Below are positions 1-13,016 of a DNA stretch of 64,000 nt, in pieces. The DNA is from Mytilus trossulus (lineage: Eukaryota > Mollusca > Bivalvia > Mytilida > Mytilidae). Position numbers and translations under genes: made by a program. The stretch lies in contig NC_086375.1 of NCBI RefSeq assembly GCF_036588685.1, forward strand, positions 51,034,955 through 51,098,954. Reading direction: 5' to 3'. The notes under the pieces were generated by a model that was not told the origin of the DNA, did not search any database, and saw nothing but the letters and a program-made list of their open reading frames with translations. Every line of letters begins with the position of its first letter. The stretch's first letter is position 1.

Positions 1-112
1 TTTTATACTTATACTTTTTGAAGTGCTATTAGTGTACATGAAAGTATCCCGCATGCATCATTTTCTTTGTGATAAATTGTATAAATTAATAAAATGGGTT
101 TTTTTTTCTCAG

Positions 113-3100
113 AAATTAGAGAAACTGACTGGTGCTTTGTTTCAAAGACCCCCATTGATATCAGCTGTAAAAAGACAATTACGTATCAGAACAGTGTATG
201 AAGTGAAGATGAGAGAATATGATGGGGAAAGAGGAATGGGTTAGTAGGTTGATCTTTAATAATTTTAGACATATTTGTAATTTATGAAACAAACAATACT
301 ATTGGTCAAAATTTAAGAATTCAATAAATTCATTATTCAATTAAAGTTTGATGGAAATTCACAAATACCAAAAAAAAGTGTCTTATCTTAACAAAGAGAA
401 CATAACAAAATTTTACTATGAATTGAATTCAGCTTGTGCTGTGACATTAAATGGAGCGCATTCATATCTTACTCAGGTATATTCTGGGTTAGCTGTGAGG
501 CAGGCACCTACATTCGTACAATGTGTGTACATCTTGGTCTCTTCCTGGGTTGTGGTGGACAGATGCAGGAACTTCGTCGAGTCAGATCTGGTATTCAGTC
601 AGAAAAGGTCAGTTGATCAATAACTAGTCATGTCATTATTCATTGAAGACGAGAATACTGATTGAACATTGATGAAAATTTAGAATCATTTAACAACAGT
701 AGAAGTTTCAATTTTAGATCTTCAGTCTTTTTTTAAATGTGTAATTGAAATAGAATTTTTAACACCATAAGAAAGTTGAGAAATTAAAATTAAAAAACTA
801 TGATATAATCCTTGGGTTATCTGATTTGATTGTATTTTTATGCAGTAGAACTAACCCACAACTTGTTCATTTTGACAGATTGGAATGTGTACCATGCATG
901 ATGTGATGGATGCTCAGTGGTTATATGACAACCATAAAGACGAAACCTACCTCAGGCGGGCAATTAAACCACTAGAGGCACTACTTACTGGTCATAAACG
1001 TGTTATCATGAAAGATACAGCAGTAAGTCATACATGTAAATTAAAGGGCAACTGATGTTCTCAATTGTCCCTCGTTAAAATATGAGACACATTTTTGTCC
1101 ATATTCACAGTGATTCAGGGTGACCTGAAACTGATCTTAGACTTATATGAATTCATTTGAAATTGAACTGACTTAGTAATTTTGGTAACAACATTTTCTA
1201 GTATACAAATTGTACAAAACATTTACTCCAATATCTGTTCAACATCCGCCAGAACAACAATTCAATGTATTGTAATTAGTGTACTCGTCTCTATATTTGT
1301 AAAATGATATATTCCATGTACATAAAATATTTGTCATAATACGACCGCAAAATTTGAAAAAAATTTCGTCGTATATTGCTATCACGTTGGCGTCGTCATC
1401 GTCCGAATACTTTTAGTTTTCGCACTCTAACTTTAGTAAAAGTGAATAGAAATCTGTGAAATTTAAACACAAGGTTTATGACCACAAAAGGAAGGTTTGG
1501 ATTGATTTTGGGAGTTTTGGTCTCAACATTTTAGGAATTAGGGGCCAAAAAGGGCCCAAATAAGCATTTTCTTGGTTTTCGCACTATAACTTTAGTTTAA
1601 GTTAACCCTTTCAACGCTACACAAAAATATAGAAAAATGGCTGCTGCTGCTGCATTATTTTTTAGTTCATTCATTAGAACAGTATTTTCCTTTTCAGACT
1701 GCTGTATCTTTTTATACGACCGCAAATTTTGAAAAAAATTTCGTCGTATATTGCTATCACGTTGGCGTCGGCGTCGTCGTCCGAATACTTTTAGTTTTCG
1801 CACTCTAACTTTAGTAAAAGTGAATAGAAATCTATGAAATTTTAACACAAGGTTTATGACCACAAAAGGAAGGTTGGTATTGATTTTGGGAGTTTTGGTC
1901 CCAACATTTTAGGAATTAGGGGCCAAAAAGGGCCCAAATAAGCATTTTCTTGGTTTTCGCACTATAACTTTAGTTAAAGTTAATAGAAATCTATGAAATT
2001 TTGACACAAGGTTTATGACCACAAAAGAAAGGTTGGGATTGATTTTGGGAGTTTTGGTTTCAACAGTTTATGAATTAGGGGCCAAAAAAGGGCCCAAATA
2101 AGCATTATTCTTGGTTTTCGCACAATAACTTTAGTTTAAGTTAATAGAAATCAATGAAATTTAAACACAATGTTTATGACCACAAAAGGAAGGTTGGTAT
2201 TGATTTTGGGAGTTTAGGTCCCAACAGTTTAGGAATAAGGGGCCAAAAAGGGACCCAAATAAGCATTTTTCTTGGTTTTCGCACCATAACTTTAGTATAA
2301 GTAAATAGAAATCTATGAAATTTAAACACAAGGTTTATGACCATAAAAGGAAGGTTGGTACTGATTTTGGGAGTTTTGGTTCTAACAGTTTAGGAACAAG
2401 GGGCCCAAAGGGTCCAAAATTAAACTTTGTTTGATTTCATCAAGAATTGAATAATTGGGGTTCTTTGATATGCGGAATCTAACTGTGTATGTAGATTCTT
2501 AATTTTTGGTCCCATTTTCAAATTGGTCTACATTAAGGTCCAAAGGGTCCAAAATTAAACTTAGTTTGATTTTGACAAAAAATTAATCGGTTTGGTTCTT
2601 TGATATGCTGAATCTAAAAATGTATTTAGATTCTTGATCATTGGCCCAGTTTTCAAGTTGGTCCAAATCGGGGTCCAAAATTAAACATTGTTTGATTTCA
2701 TTAAAAATTGAATAAATGGGGTTCTTTGATATGCCAAATCTAACTGTGTATGTAGATTCTTCATTTTTGGTCCTGTTTTCAAATTGGTCTACATTAAAGT
2801 CCAAAGGGTCCAAAATTAAACTTAGTTTGATTTTAACAAAAATTGAAATCTTGGGGTTCTTTGATATGCTGAATCCAAACATGTACTTAGATTTTTGATT
2901 ATGGTCCCAATCAGGATCTAAAATATTATATTAAGTATTGTGCAATAGCAAGTCTTTTCAATTGCACAATATTGCACAATGGCAAGAAATATCTAATTGC
3001 ACAATATTGTGAAATAGCAATATTTTTTTTTAATTAGAGTTATCTTTCTTTGTCCAGAATAGTAAGCAAGAAATATCTAATTGCACAATATTGTGAAATA

Positions 3101-6100
3101 GCAATATTTTTTTTTAATTGGAGTTATCTTTCTTTGTCCAGAATCAACTCAAATCTTTGTTATATACAATGTATATTCACTTTTTACTACCAACTGATAA
3201 ATTAAAATAATCTTTACCATTCAGTGATAACAAGCACTTTTTTTACATCTTAATATTTTATGATGTATTTAAATGAGTAGTTATTGTTGCAAACTCCATT
3301 AGAAATTTAATTGAGATTAATTTGGAATAAGGGAAAGGGGGATGTGATTAAAAAAATTGGGTTCAATTTTCTCATTTGAAATGAAATTTCATAAATAGAA
3401 TGAAAATTTCTTCAAACATTTTTTTGAGAGGATTAATATTCAACAGCATAGTGAATTGCTCTAAGAGAAAACAAAAAATTTAAGTTCATTAGAAAACATT
3501 CATTCTGTGTCAGAAACCTATGCTGTGTCAACTATTTAATCACAATCCAAATTTAGAGCTGAATCCAGCTTGAATGTTGTGTCCATACTTGCCCCAACCG
3601 TTCAGGGTTCAACCTCTGCGGTCGTATAAAGCTACGCCCTGCGGAGCATCTGGTTTATTATATGAGATACAGAGAAATTTATTGCATAAAAAATGCTCAG
3701 GAGAGCATGAACTGTAATGTAAGGCAATTATTTTACTGAAATTTTTATCAGGTTACCTGCGTATTCAGGTAATTAACCGGTAAAAGGTGTAATTTATTAC
3801 ATTTGTGTTGAATTTTGAATAAAAACAACTTTTAGTCTTCATTTATTTTGTTGTTTTATCTGCCATATTGTAAAGAAGACACCAGTTGCCCGATTCCGTA
3901 GCGTACTGTACCATACATAACGTTTTATGTAATAGTGGCACAAATAAATAGCTCTGTCCTAAAAAAATTCAGTCAACCTCCGTTTTCCCCCCTTTTTCTA
4001 CGTCTCGTAATGATCGATCAAATCATATTTCCCACACGAATTTAATGTAATAAACACATTGAGATAACAAGAAACCTTTTAACTAATCCTCATTGTTAGT
4101 TTCGCCAAGGAAATGCTGAAATTTTTCCATATTTACAGCTTCGTTTCCGATTACCGCCATTTGCATTTGTCAAAATATTTGTTTTTATTTTCCTTCTACT
4201 GCATGTCGGGATTTCAAGCGCAAATGAGACCTTGCATATCCTAGATTCAAACGAGGAAAAAATAGAGAGAACCCGAATGAAAACCGAAATGGTTTAAGAG
4301 TCCTAATGAAAAATCCTTTTTCATCGCGGCATATGCCGCGAATAGCAGTGACGAACGGCGTATGTCATCGCGGCATATGCCGTGTATAGCGTTGAAAGGG
4401 TAAATAGAAATCTATGAAATGTTGACACAAGGTTTATGACCACAAAAAAAAGGTTGGGATTGATTTTGGGAGTTCTGGTTCCAACAGTTTAGGAATTAGG
4501 GGCCAAAAAGTGACCCAAATAAGCATTTTTCTTGGTTTTCGCACCATAACTTTAGTATTTATAAATAGAAATCTATGAAATTTAAACATAAGGTTTATGA
4601 CCATAAAAGGAAGGTTGGTATTGATTTTGGGAGTTTTGGTTCCAATAATTTAGGAATAAAGGGTCCAAAATTAAACTTTGTTTGATTTCATCAAAAATTG
4701 GATAATTGGGGTTCTTTGATATGTCGAATCTAACTGTGTATGTAGATTCTTAATTTTTGGTCCCGTTTTCAAATTGGTCTACATTAAGGTCCAAAGGGTC
4801 CAAAATTAAACTTAGTTTGATTTTAACAAAAATTGAATCCTTAGGGTTCTTTGATATGCTGAATCTAAAAAATGTACTTAGATTTTTTATTCTAATGCAA
4901 TTTGTATGTAACATTGTTTTTCATTGGCTGAAAGTTGCCGTCAAATCCACAGTTGACCAGGCGTAACTAAGGAGAACAACCATTTTGAAATGATCGAATC
5001 AACAAATGTTCGAATACTACTATATAATCGAAAATAAAACAACACCTACCTCCAATTTGTCGTTTTAATGTTATTTTATCCGAATTTGAAGCGTACAGGT
5101 AACGTAATAACCTCCAGTGTGTAAGTTTTCATTCGTATGACGTCACGTTTATCCATGACGCTTTTGCGCCAAAATCATTCATGAAGTTTCGCGGATTTTT
5201 TTTTATTTGTCAAATTTAGACATTTTTCCAAGATTTATCGTATTATTTCTTTTTGAAATGCATTAGAATCGGAATAACAGTACTGTAGTTGAAGAGTTGC
5301 CACCGTCAATTTTGATTTGACGGTCGCAAATCTCCGTTTTACTGTCTCCGCTACGCGTCGCCAGTAAAACTGCATTTGCGACCGTCAAATCTACAATTGA
5401 CGGTGGCAACTCTTCAACTACAGTACTGTTATTCCTTAATTATGGGCCCAGTTTTCAAGTTGGCCCAAATCGAGGTCCAAAATTAAACTTTGTTTGATTT
5501 CATCAAAAATTGAATAATTGGGGTTCTTTGATATGCCAAATCTAACTGTGTATGTAGATTCTTAATTTTTGGTCCCGTTTTAAAATTGGTCTACATTAAA
5601 GTCCAAAGGGTCCAAAATTAAACTAAGTTTGATTTTAACAAAAATTGATTTCTTGGGCCTCTTTGATATGCTGAATCTAAACATGTACTTAGATTTTTGA
5701 TTATGGGCCCAGTTTTCAAGTTGGTCCAAATCAGGATCCAAAATTATTACATTAAGTATTGTGCAATAGCAAGAAATTTTCAATTGCACAGTTATAAATT
5801 CAGCAATAGCAAGAAATCTTCAATTGCACAGTATTGCACAATAGCAAGAAATATCTAATTGCACAATATTGTGCAATAGCAAGAAATTCCAATTGGATTT
5901 CAATTGGAGTTATCTTTCTTTGTCCAGAATAGTAGTTGAATCAACTTAAATCATTGTTTTATACAATATACAATGTATATTCACTTTTACTACCAACTGA
6001 TAGATTAAAACAATCTTTACCATTCAGTCATTGTCAGTAATAACAAGCACTTTTTTTACATTTTAATATTTTATGATGTATTTAAATGAGTAGTTATTGT

Positions 6101-9100
6101 TGCAAACTTCATTAGAAATTTGTATTGAGATCAGTATTGAAATAAGGGAAAGGGGGATGTGAAAAAAAAATTGGGGGGTCAATTTTTTTCATTTCAGATT
6201 TCATAAATAAAAAGAAAATTTCTTCAAACATTTTTTTGAGAGGATTAATATTCAACAGCATAGTGAATTGCTCAAAGGCAAATTATTTTTTTTAAGTTGA
6301 TTAGTTGATTGTGTCAGAAACCTATGCTGTTTCAACTATTTAATCACAATTCAAATTTAGAGCTGAATCCAGCTTGACTGTTGTGTCCATACTTGCCCCA
6401 ACCATTCAGGGTTCAACCTCTGCGGTCGTATAAAGCTGCGCCCTGTGGAGCATCTGGTTTCTATATACATACATACTGAAAACATTCATATTTTTTCTTT
6501 TTAGTTACTTGTATATCACATAGTTTTTCTCCATTTTAGGTAAATGCTGTATGTTATGGTGCCAAGATAATGTTACCTGGGGTTCTTAGGTATGAAGATG
6601 GTATCGAAGTTAACCAGGAAATAGTAATCGTCACAACAAAAGGAGAAGCAGTTGCTTTAGGTAGATATTATTATATCTGGTAAAAGGAGGGTTTCAAAAA
6701 ATGAAAGGGTCAAAATAAAACATGAGTATACTGTCAAATCGAGCCCCCTAAATAAATGCGAATAGTTATGTTTTATTCAAAATTGTCGAAAGCAAAGTTT
6801 CATATGTGTTCTCGTACGAATACTGAATAATAGACGGATGGCCACACGAAGAAAATGAATAAAACAAATACTGAAAAGGTTCACAAAAATCTGGAAAATG
6901 ACAGGCATATCACGTATCATGATTACACAGTTAAAACTGTAAACTTGTGTTGTTTATAATATAAATTAAAGTTCTTCGTGCATATATTGTCAATATTTCA
7001 TTTTATTACTTAAAAAAAAAATTGGTGTAGAAAATTCAGGGGAGGCAGTTACCTCCCCTGCCTCATAGGTAGTTACGGCCCTGACCTAATAATTGTTAAC
7101 CAATAATAAACATCTTGAATTTTTTTTGTGAACCTTTGAGATTTTTATTGTCTTTTCGGGTTGCAGGAAAAAGTGTGCAGCATCCATGAGGCTAAACCAT
7201 TTTGTCTTTGTACTTTTAGTTTATTAAACTATATTAGTAAACGATTACCAAAAAACAAAGTGTTGGAAATCAGTGTTACACTACATACAATGAATATAAT
7301 TATTACTTACAGCCATAGCTCAGATGACAACTGCAGTAATGGCTACCTGTGATCATGGGATTGTGGCTAGAATCAAACGAGTTATAATGGAGAGAGACAC
7401 ATACCCAAGGAAATGGGGACTTGGACCAAAGGTATTAATAAGATCCCTCAAAATATTTTGTTAATTAGCCACCTTTTGATTCTATGTATATATAACTTTT
7501 ATTTACCTTTTTTGTAAATAAAAGATAAGGCTAACACCTTCATTAAGGAAATTATGACTTGTAGTCCATCAACAGAGTGAAAATAGATATAATCTTGGGG
7601 TCACCTAAAATTTGAATGAACCCTGACAGAGATGACTGAATCATGTACTTGAAGAAAAAGAAGGTGTATGAACATACACTCATGTAAGATTTCTGACTTC
7701 GCACAGACTTAAAAATATATGTTGCAGCTAGTTTTTGTAAGTTCTCCCCCCCTATCTCCTCTTTTGTTTAATCACAGTTACTGGATGAAGGACATGAACA
7801 TTAAAGAACTTACACTGAAAAAAAATGAGATGATTAATTAGGTGAAGTGATAATTTGGTATTTTATTATGCGACTAAAACAGATTTATATTTTATCTAAA
7901 ATAATTGCATCATATTTAAATAACAAGATTACGAGTGGTTGTTGGATATGCACGTAAAATTATATCTTATTAACTATTGATATATCTTTTTATATAAGAA
8001 TGACTATTCAATCATTAAATCTACTCATTTAGGCTTCTTTGAAGAAAGAAATGATCAAGAAAGGATTGCTAACAAAACATGGAAAAGCCAATGAAAATAC
8101 TCCAGCAGAATGGGTCAAATCTGAAGGTTTAAAGTAAGTAGAGTAATTATAATGTTCTTTATTGAACAATGTTAAAGATTGATTGTTGGTTGCTTTATGT
8201 CAAGTGGCAAATATTTCATGCAAATTTAGGTCACAACAATGTTTTAGAGCATTTGCTATTCATATATATATAGTGTACAATATTTTGAGAAAAAGCATTG
8301 AGGGTTTAGAAGCTTCACAAAATAAAATGAAATGATAAAAATTTATCTGTTTAATTTATATATTTTCAACCAGTTATGGATTAATTTAAATTACATTTAA
8401 CTTTACAATTAAGTTGAACTGCCGAAGCGTACATCAAATATGGTTGGCAGTTCAGAATTATAGATATTTGCAGAAGTAATGGGTTATAAAGACATGCTGT
8501 TTTTATGGGCTACCTTAACTTATTTTGTCTACAATCATTCAAAGGTGTTGACTGTCCAGACATATATGGATACTCCAGTTAACATTTATTACTATGAAGA
8601 ACACATGATAATGATTTTTTTCTACTCTAACTTTATATAATTATGCAGAGTTCTTTCTTGAAAAGTGGTGGTCTAAAGTTTAAACCTTTAAAATTTTGCA
8701 AATGCCCATGGTACAACATGATTTTGGTATTTGTAATAGAAATAATAGTGAGGATTAGCAGATTTTCTTAAAGGATCACCAGGGGGCGGGTATGGTGAAC
8801 AAGGATAACATCTTAAAAGAACATTAAAGAAATCTTCATTTGTTTGTACAGACTGTTACTCAAAGTTTAGAAGTTACTTTTTGTTTGTTAAAAGTTAACA
8901 TTAGAATATTTTACTTGCAGTTCTAACCATGTGCCAGTGAAGACAGAACCAGCTACACCTGGAAAGGTATCTAATGGTTTAAAAGTACTTATTTTTACAT
9001 TAGTTTTACTTAACCTACAAATTCTTTAAAAAAAAATGATTGTAGTAAAACTATATTTGATCAGTTAATAAAATTTGAAAATATTAGATTTAAGAGTTAA

Positions 9101-10007
9101 TAGTGAATTGAAAGAAAAACAAGAAATTCTCTCTAGTAGTGAAAAGTTTAGTTCCTTACATGTAAAACTTTAGGACTCATTGGATAGTTCTCATGTTAAC
9201 AATCAAACCACAACTCCTTATCTTTTGTAAAATGTTAAAATTGGCTTGAAAGTCAAAAATGCAGATTTCTAGACAATTGGGCCATCTGATTGAGTTAAAC
9301 TTGTTGATGTATCCGTTGAAACACCATAATCTTGCATTTATCACTGTCACTCGAACAATTATATAGTGCCCTTCTTTTATTCAATCAAGTCATTGTTAAC
9401 TTTCATATTACTATTTCAGAGAAAATTTGAAGACAGTAGTTCAGATGACAGTACACCTAGTGCTCCAGCCACACCAGTGACACCTAGTGGTGATTCTGAA
9501 AAGAAAAAGAAGAAGAAGAAAAAGAAAGACAAAAAAGAAGAGAAAGACGATGAAGAAGAAAGTTCTGAAGAAGTACGTTATTTATGTATTTATCTGTTTG
9601 TCAATGATTTTTTTTGCGAGTTTTGCAGTATAATCCGAAAGTGGTGACTGTTTTTTTTTTCTTTTTAAGCTTTGCCACTTAGAAATTATAATGATAAGGG
9701 ACACTGCATTATAAGTGCTCCAAGACTTATATTTTTGGGGAGATTTTTACGAACTTTACATCCAAGGTTCATATCAGCAATGTCTTGGGTGAGCTTGTAA
9801 ATATTTTTACAGTTGTGTCCCATGGAAGCCTACTGTTTAATTGTCTTTTCCAATGAGATTATTTTAAGATCATGAACATAGAAATGTTACAGTTAAATGC
9901 AATACAATTAATAATAGTGTATGTAACATTATTTGCAGGTTTCTCCAGACAAGAAAAAGAAGAAGAAAAAGAAACATAAGAAAATGAAAGAAGACAGTAG
10001 TGATTGA
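113..10007 (+). CDS. DKC1: Dyskerin (H/ACA snoRNP pseudouridine synthase), 3' nine coding exons
   Basis: Catalytic subunit of H/ACA snoRNPs (rRNA pseudouridylation) and a telomerase RNP component; acts in the nucleolus. Exons with GT-AG borders: 113-239, 477-607, 879-1022, 6540-6660, 7313-7431, 8033-8133, 8921-8966, 9420-9572, 9939-10007. They join in frame to 336 residues plus stop. The first exon opens with [20 protein letters not shown], followed by [15 protein letters not shown] and [13 protein letters not shown] of the TruB-type synthase. The PUA region follows ([54 protein letters not shown]). The C-terminus is the usual low-complexity tail, with serine/acidic stretches and lysine runs on the last two exons. 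The catalytic aspartate lies in 5' exons outside the window. The third visible intron is swollen to 5.5 kb by transposons; the others hold no recognised feature. Dyskerin introns host snoRNAs in other animals; I could not identify one here by eye. Confidence 0.96.
1607..4401. mobile_element. MITE with CCCTTTCAACGCTA ends, nested in the outer Helitron-like copy
   Basis: The left end CCCTTTCAACGCTA (about 1607-1621) is matched inversely by TAGCGTTGAAAGGG near 4387-4401. Removing the insert restores the surrounding ~160-bp unit (AAGT-TAA-ATAGAAATC) as found in uninterrupted units nearby, with TAA apparently duplicated on both sides. A 3-bp TAA duplication fits PIF/Harbinger-type transposition. 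The right half carries smaller palindromes (CGGCATATGCCG, twice). Most of its length is the inner Helitron-like copy at about 1708-3655. Confidence 0.6.
1708..3655. mobile_element. Helitron-like core-tandem-repeat element, inner copy
   Basis: A second copy of the outer element, with ATACGACCGCA at 1714-1724 and TGCGGTCGTAT at 3617-3627. The perfect terminal hairpin GCTACGCCCTGCGGAGC is followed by ATCTGG. The flanks read ...GTA before TCTTTTTATACG and TTTATTA after CTGG, as expected for A/T insertion of a Helitron. Core units of about 160 bp repeat at roughly 1850, 2010, 2170 and 2330. No coding sequence is present; a reading frame on the minus strand merely translates the repeats. Confidence 0.6.
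4889..5435. mobile_element. Foldback MITE insertion ending in a 165-bp hairpin
   Basis: ATTCTAATGCA (4889-4899) is inverted as TGCATTAGAAT (5259-5269). This is followed directly by a near-perfect palindrome at 5271-5435. The palindrome's outer 41 bases on each arm (starting GGAATAACAGTACTGTAG) match as reverse complements, and the inner arms match with few differences. The insertion interrupts the outer Helitron-like copy between GTACTTAGATTTTT and AATTATGGGCCCAG, which are joined in the other copy. It may be one element or two abutting ones. Confidence 0.65.
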
Positions 10008-11290
10008 TGAATAAAACAGACCATAAAAACAAAAGTGAATAAAGACACTTCAAAAGACTTGTCACATCCTATGTCATGTAGAAAATACAGTTTACTAAAT
10101 TACTGTCTTGACAAATATTGTCAGATTTGTTAAGAATACATACTTGTGCTAAAGTATTAATACCAGTTATGGCTTAAGGCAGTAGATATGAGTAAAATAT
10201 CTTGAAAGCTGGTGTTTACCTATTATATTGATATCATTATTAGATATTTTGTAATGAAATTTATTAAGAACAGACCAAATGAAATATTAAGAGAATTGGA
10301 AATCAATAAATGCAACATTTACATGGGTTTTATAATGCATTAGTATTCTCAAACCATATTTTGTTCATTCACTTTCATTTCTAGTCCATTGTTAAATGAT
10401 TTTAAGTTTTTCTACCTTTGTGTAACCACTATGGTTAAAAAGAGATGCATTTCATGTCATAAGACAGCAACCCAAATGACACAAACAACAAAGCAATATT
10501 ATCATGCAGGTTCAGAAATTCTGAAATTGAAGAATAGCTTTTATAAATGATCTAATTCGAACAATTTTTACTAATTTTTGAATATATATAAAGACGCAGT
10601 GAATACCTTGAAGGACATTTTGTTGTTTGTTTCATTCCCTTCTTTACTACTTCATTTATTATCTGATAGAACATATTCTTATGTGTGCTATTTTTTATGT
10701 CATTTTAATTTTGAAAGTAAAATCGCATTCAAAATCTTGAAACTTTATTGTTTAAAAAAAATGGAGCTGAACCAAGTTCATTTTTTGTGAAGAGTTCGAA
10801 AGTTTCTGTCTGATGTTTTTCTGGCTACTGAGAAAATCTTTTATATCAAACCATATATTTTTTGTGATGGTTAAATGTAATTTTATAGAATTTTGTTGTC
10901 TCTAGGCAGCTACAATCTTGTTTTTGATCCTGTTACTTATGAAATTTGTCTTGCTGAATAAAATGTTCCTCATCTGAAATACTTTGCAAGTACATTCTTC
11001 TGGCTTGTAAAGGCATTTGATGTATAAACAGCTACTAAGAAGGCAATGCTGCCCCAGTTATTGACAATGGAGAAAAGGTTATTGGTTCAGCTTACAATAT
11101 TTCTAGTAAATATGAGTAAAGTCTGATACAATGCTGATAACAGATTATAAAAAAAGAACTCTTTCTTAATTGGGATGTAACTTTCATTTCAGATGTTATG
11201 AAATTCCATTTCAGTGTCTTATGTGTTCATCATATGTTATATTTTCATGTTGAACATTTTATAAGTTTTAACAGAAAATAAAATCTTATT
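10008..11290 (+). promoter_or_regulatory. Dyskerin 3' UTR with several poly(A) signals
   Basis: AT-rich sequence after the dyskerin stop, with no coding potential. Canonical AATAAA hexamers occur at 10010-10015, 10305-10310, 10957-10962 and 11277-11282. This suggests alternative 3' ends from about 30 to 1,300 nt. After the last signal the sequence changes to dispersed-repeat DNA, so I place the outer limit there. Which signals are used is unknown. Confidence 0.55.
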
Positions 11291-11329
11291 GACTTTTAAA
11301 ATAGTTGTTTTCCTTTCATGAAAATAATT

Positions 11330-13016
11330 TTTGTCTCGCCTTTACAAGAATCCAAAAAGCGAGACATAGGTATGCTGTTTCCGGCGGTGGTGTCATCAAC
11401 AATGTTTTAGTTTGTGATTAGGTCTAGTTTATAGTGATCCACAAGTGGTAGCTCAATAATATTTGGTATGCAGTTGTATAAGCATTAGCACATTTCATTT
11501 CCATGGAAATTATTCCACCCTGCCCCCTTAGTCATGGTCTTGATAAAAACTTTGCTTGTTTTACATGTACGAGTTTCTATTTAGATCAGTTTAAAATCTG
11601 CTAATGTCAAGTAACTGATATTTGTTATGCTAATTTATTGGCAATTGCAAGTATTGTTCCTTGGAGATTATATAACCCCATCCCTCTTCATAGTTCATTG
11701 ACGTTTACATAGTTTGTTTGTGTTTAGGTTTGTTTAAAGTGAAGGACTTATAATAAGTCTGATATTTGGTATGCAGTTGTATTAGCATTGGCACATCACA
11801 TTTCCATGGGCATTCTTAGACCTGTACCTCAGTCATGGTTAATAGACTTTGAATAGTTTCAGAACTTATGTTAGATGTTAAAGTTTTGCTATTTTGTTTT
11901 CAACATTTGCATTATCAATTTGAAAAAGGTCAGACATCTCTCTGTGTTAAACCAATCACAATGTGGTATTTTACCCGCGGATCAATAATGCTTAGTCTTG
12001 TCTATTATAGTAGTCTTATACATACTCCAGAAATGTTGCAGTAAAATAGAACTGTTTACAATTATTTATGATGGATTATAAATATAAATTTATTTAACAT
12101 TTATCAACAGATTTGATAATTAATAGCTTGTTTCATCAAAAACTGTATTTTCTTCACTAAAACATCTTAAAAAATGTTTACCAACAAACTTTAAAAGCCT
12201 GTAATTCAGTGGTTGTCGTTCGTTTATGTGTTACATATTTGTTTTTCGTTCATTTTTTTACATAAATAAGGCTGTGAGTTTTCTCGCTTGAATTGTTTTA
12301 CATTGTCTTATTGGGGCCTTTTATATCTGACTATATGAGGTATGGGCTTTGCTCATTGTTGAAGGCCATACGGTGACCTATAATTGTTAATGTTTGTGTC
12401 ATTTTGGTCTTTTGTGGATAGTTGTCTCATTGGCAATCATACCACATCTTCTTTTTTATATTTAAAATCCAGAAAGGTATTCAGCCATTCAGAAAGCATT
12501 CATGTCTTTATGCATATCACCAACAGAGCACTGAACCAGGGTCCTCTATCTTAATGTTGCTGGTCTATAATTATAATGTACAAATTAGTGCTACAACTAC
12601 AAAGGGTGGTCTAGTTAACATTTATTTCATGGCTTATGAAAGCAATTTCATTAAAATGGATGTGATAGATTCCCAAATCCTTGCAGAAGTAACATTACTT
12701 CTAGAAATAGAGCTATTCTCATCCCTTGCCATCCATAGATCATTGTTTTACAAAAATGCTCTGAAACTTACCAGCCAATTGTAACCATTATGCTGACAGG
12801 TCAATTTGGGTTACTTAACAAGGTAACTGAATTATGGTGCATATTTTGTGCATTATATGGAATTTTTTCCTTTAAAAACTTAGTCCCATGATCCTGCTTC
12901 GCAGACAGGGAAAAAAAACAACAAAAGTTTCACTTTAATAATGGCAAAAAATCTTAACCAAAGTTGTCTGCGAGTTTTAAAATGAATAGATTGTTGGTAG
13001 ATCTCATCATTTTTTA
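11330..13016. repeat. Dispersed repeats; SINE-like copy near 12195-12465
   Basis: 11330-11890 starts with GTCTCGCC and GCGAGAC words also seen in the 42-kb repeat. It contains two internally similar stretches (ATATTTGGTATGCAGTTGTAT near 11458 and 11760). 12195-12465 is one copy of a family recurring at 44940-45535, 46015-46175, 52690-53010, 57885-58120 and 63735-64000. Its markers are TTCAGTGGTTGTCGTT, TGTTGAAGGCCATAC and GGCAATCATACCACATCTTC. No gene is seen; a 120-codon open frame at 12422 begins inside the repeat and looks fortuitous. Confidence 0.55.

Larger units (their letters stand above)
1334..6456. mobile_element. Helitron-like core-tandem-repeat element, outer copy (interrupted)
   Basis: Begins with ATACGACCGCA (1339-1349) and closes with the inverse TGCGGTCGTAT (6421-6431). 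A short hairpin (GCTGCGCCCTGTGGAGC) and ATCTGG follow. A terminal hairpin just before CTGG resembles the CTRR end of Helitrons. The body holds units of about 160 bp (marker GGTTTATGACCACAAAA) and of about 120 bp (marker GGTTCTTTGATATG), then a TTGCACAATA-rich stretch. The outer copy is split at 1607/4400 by another element that itself carries a second copy. It is split again at about 4889-5435 by a foldback insertion. The Helitron assignment is inference; no Rep/helicase gene is present. Confidence 0.6.

Noticed and set aside
7161-7352. ORF over dyskerin intron and exon
   Set aside because: Shadow frame: the true exon starts at 7313 in another frame matching dyskerin.
12422-12784. 120-codon plus-strand ORF
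   Set aside because: Starts inside a SINE-like repeat and continues in AT-rich DNA without recognisable protein pattern.
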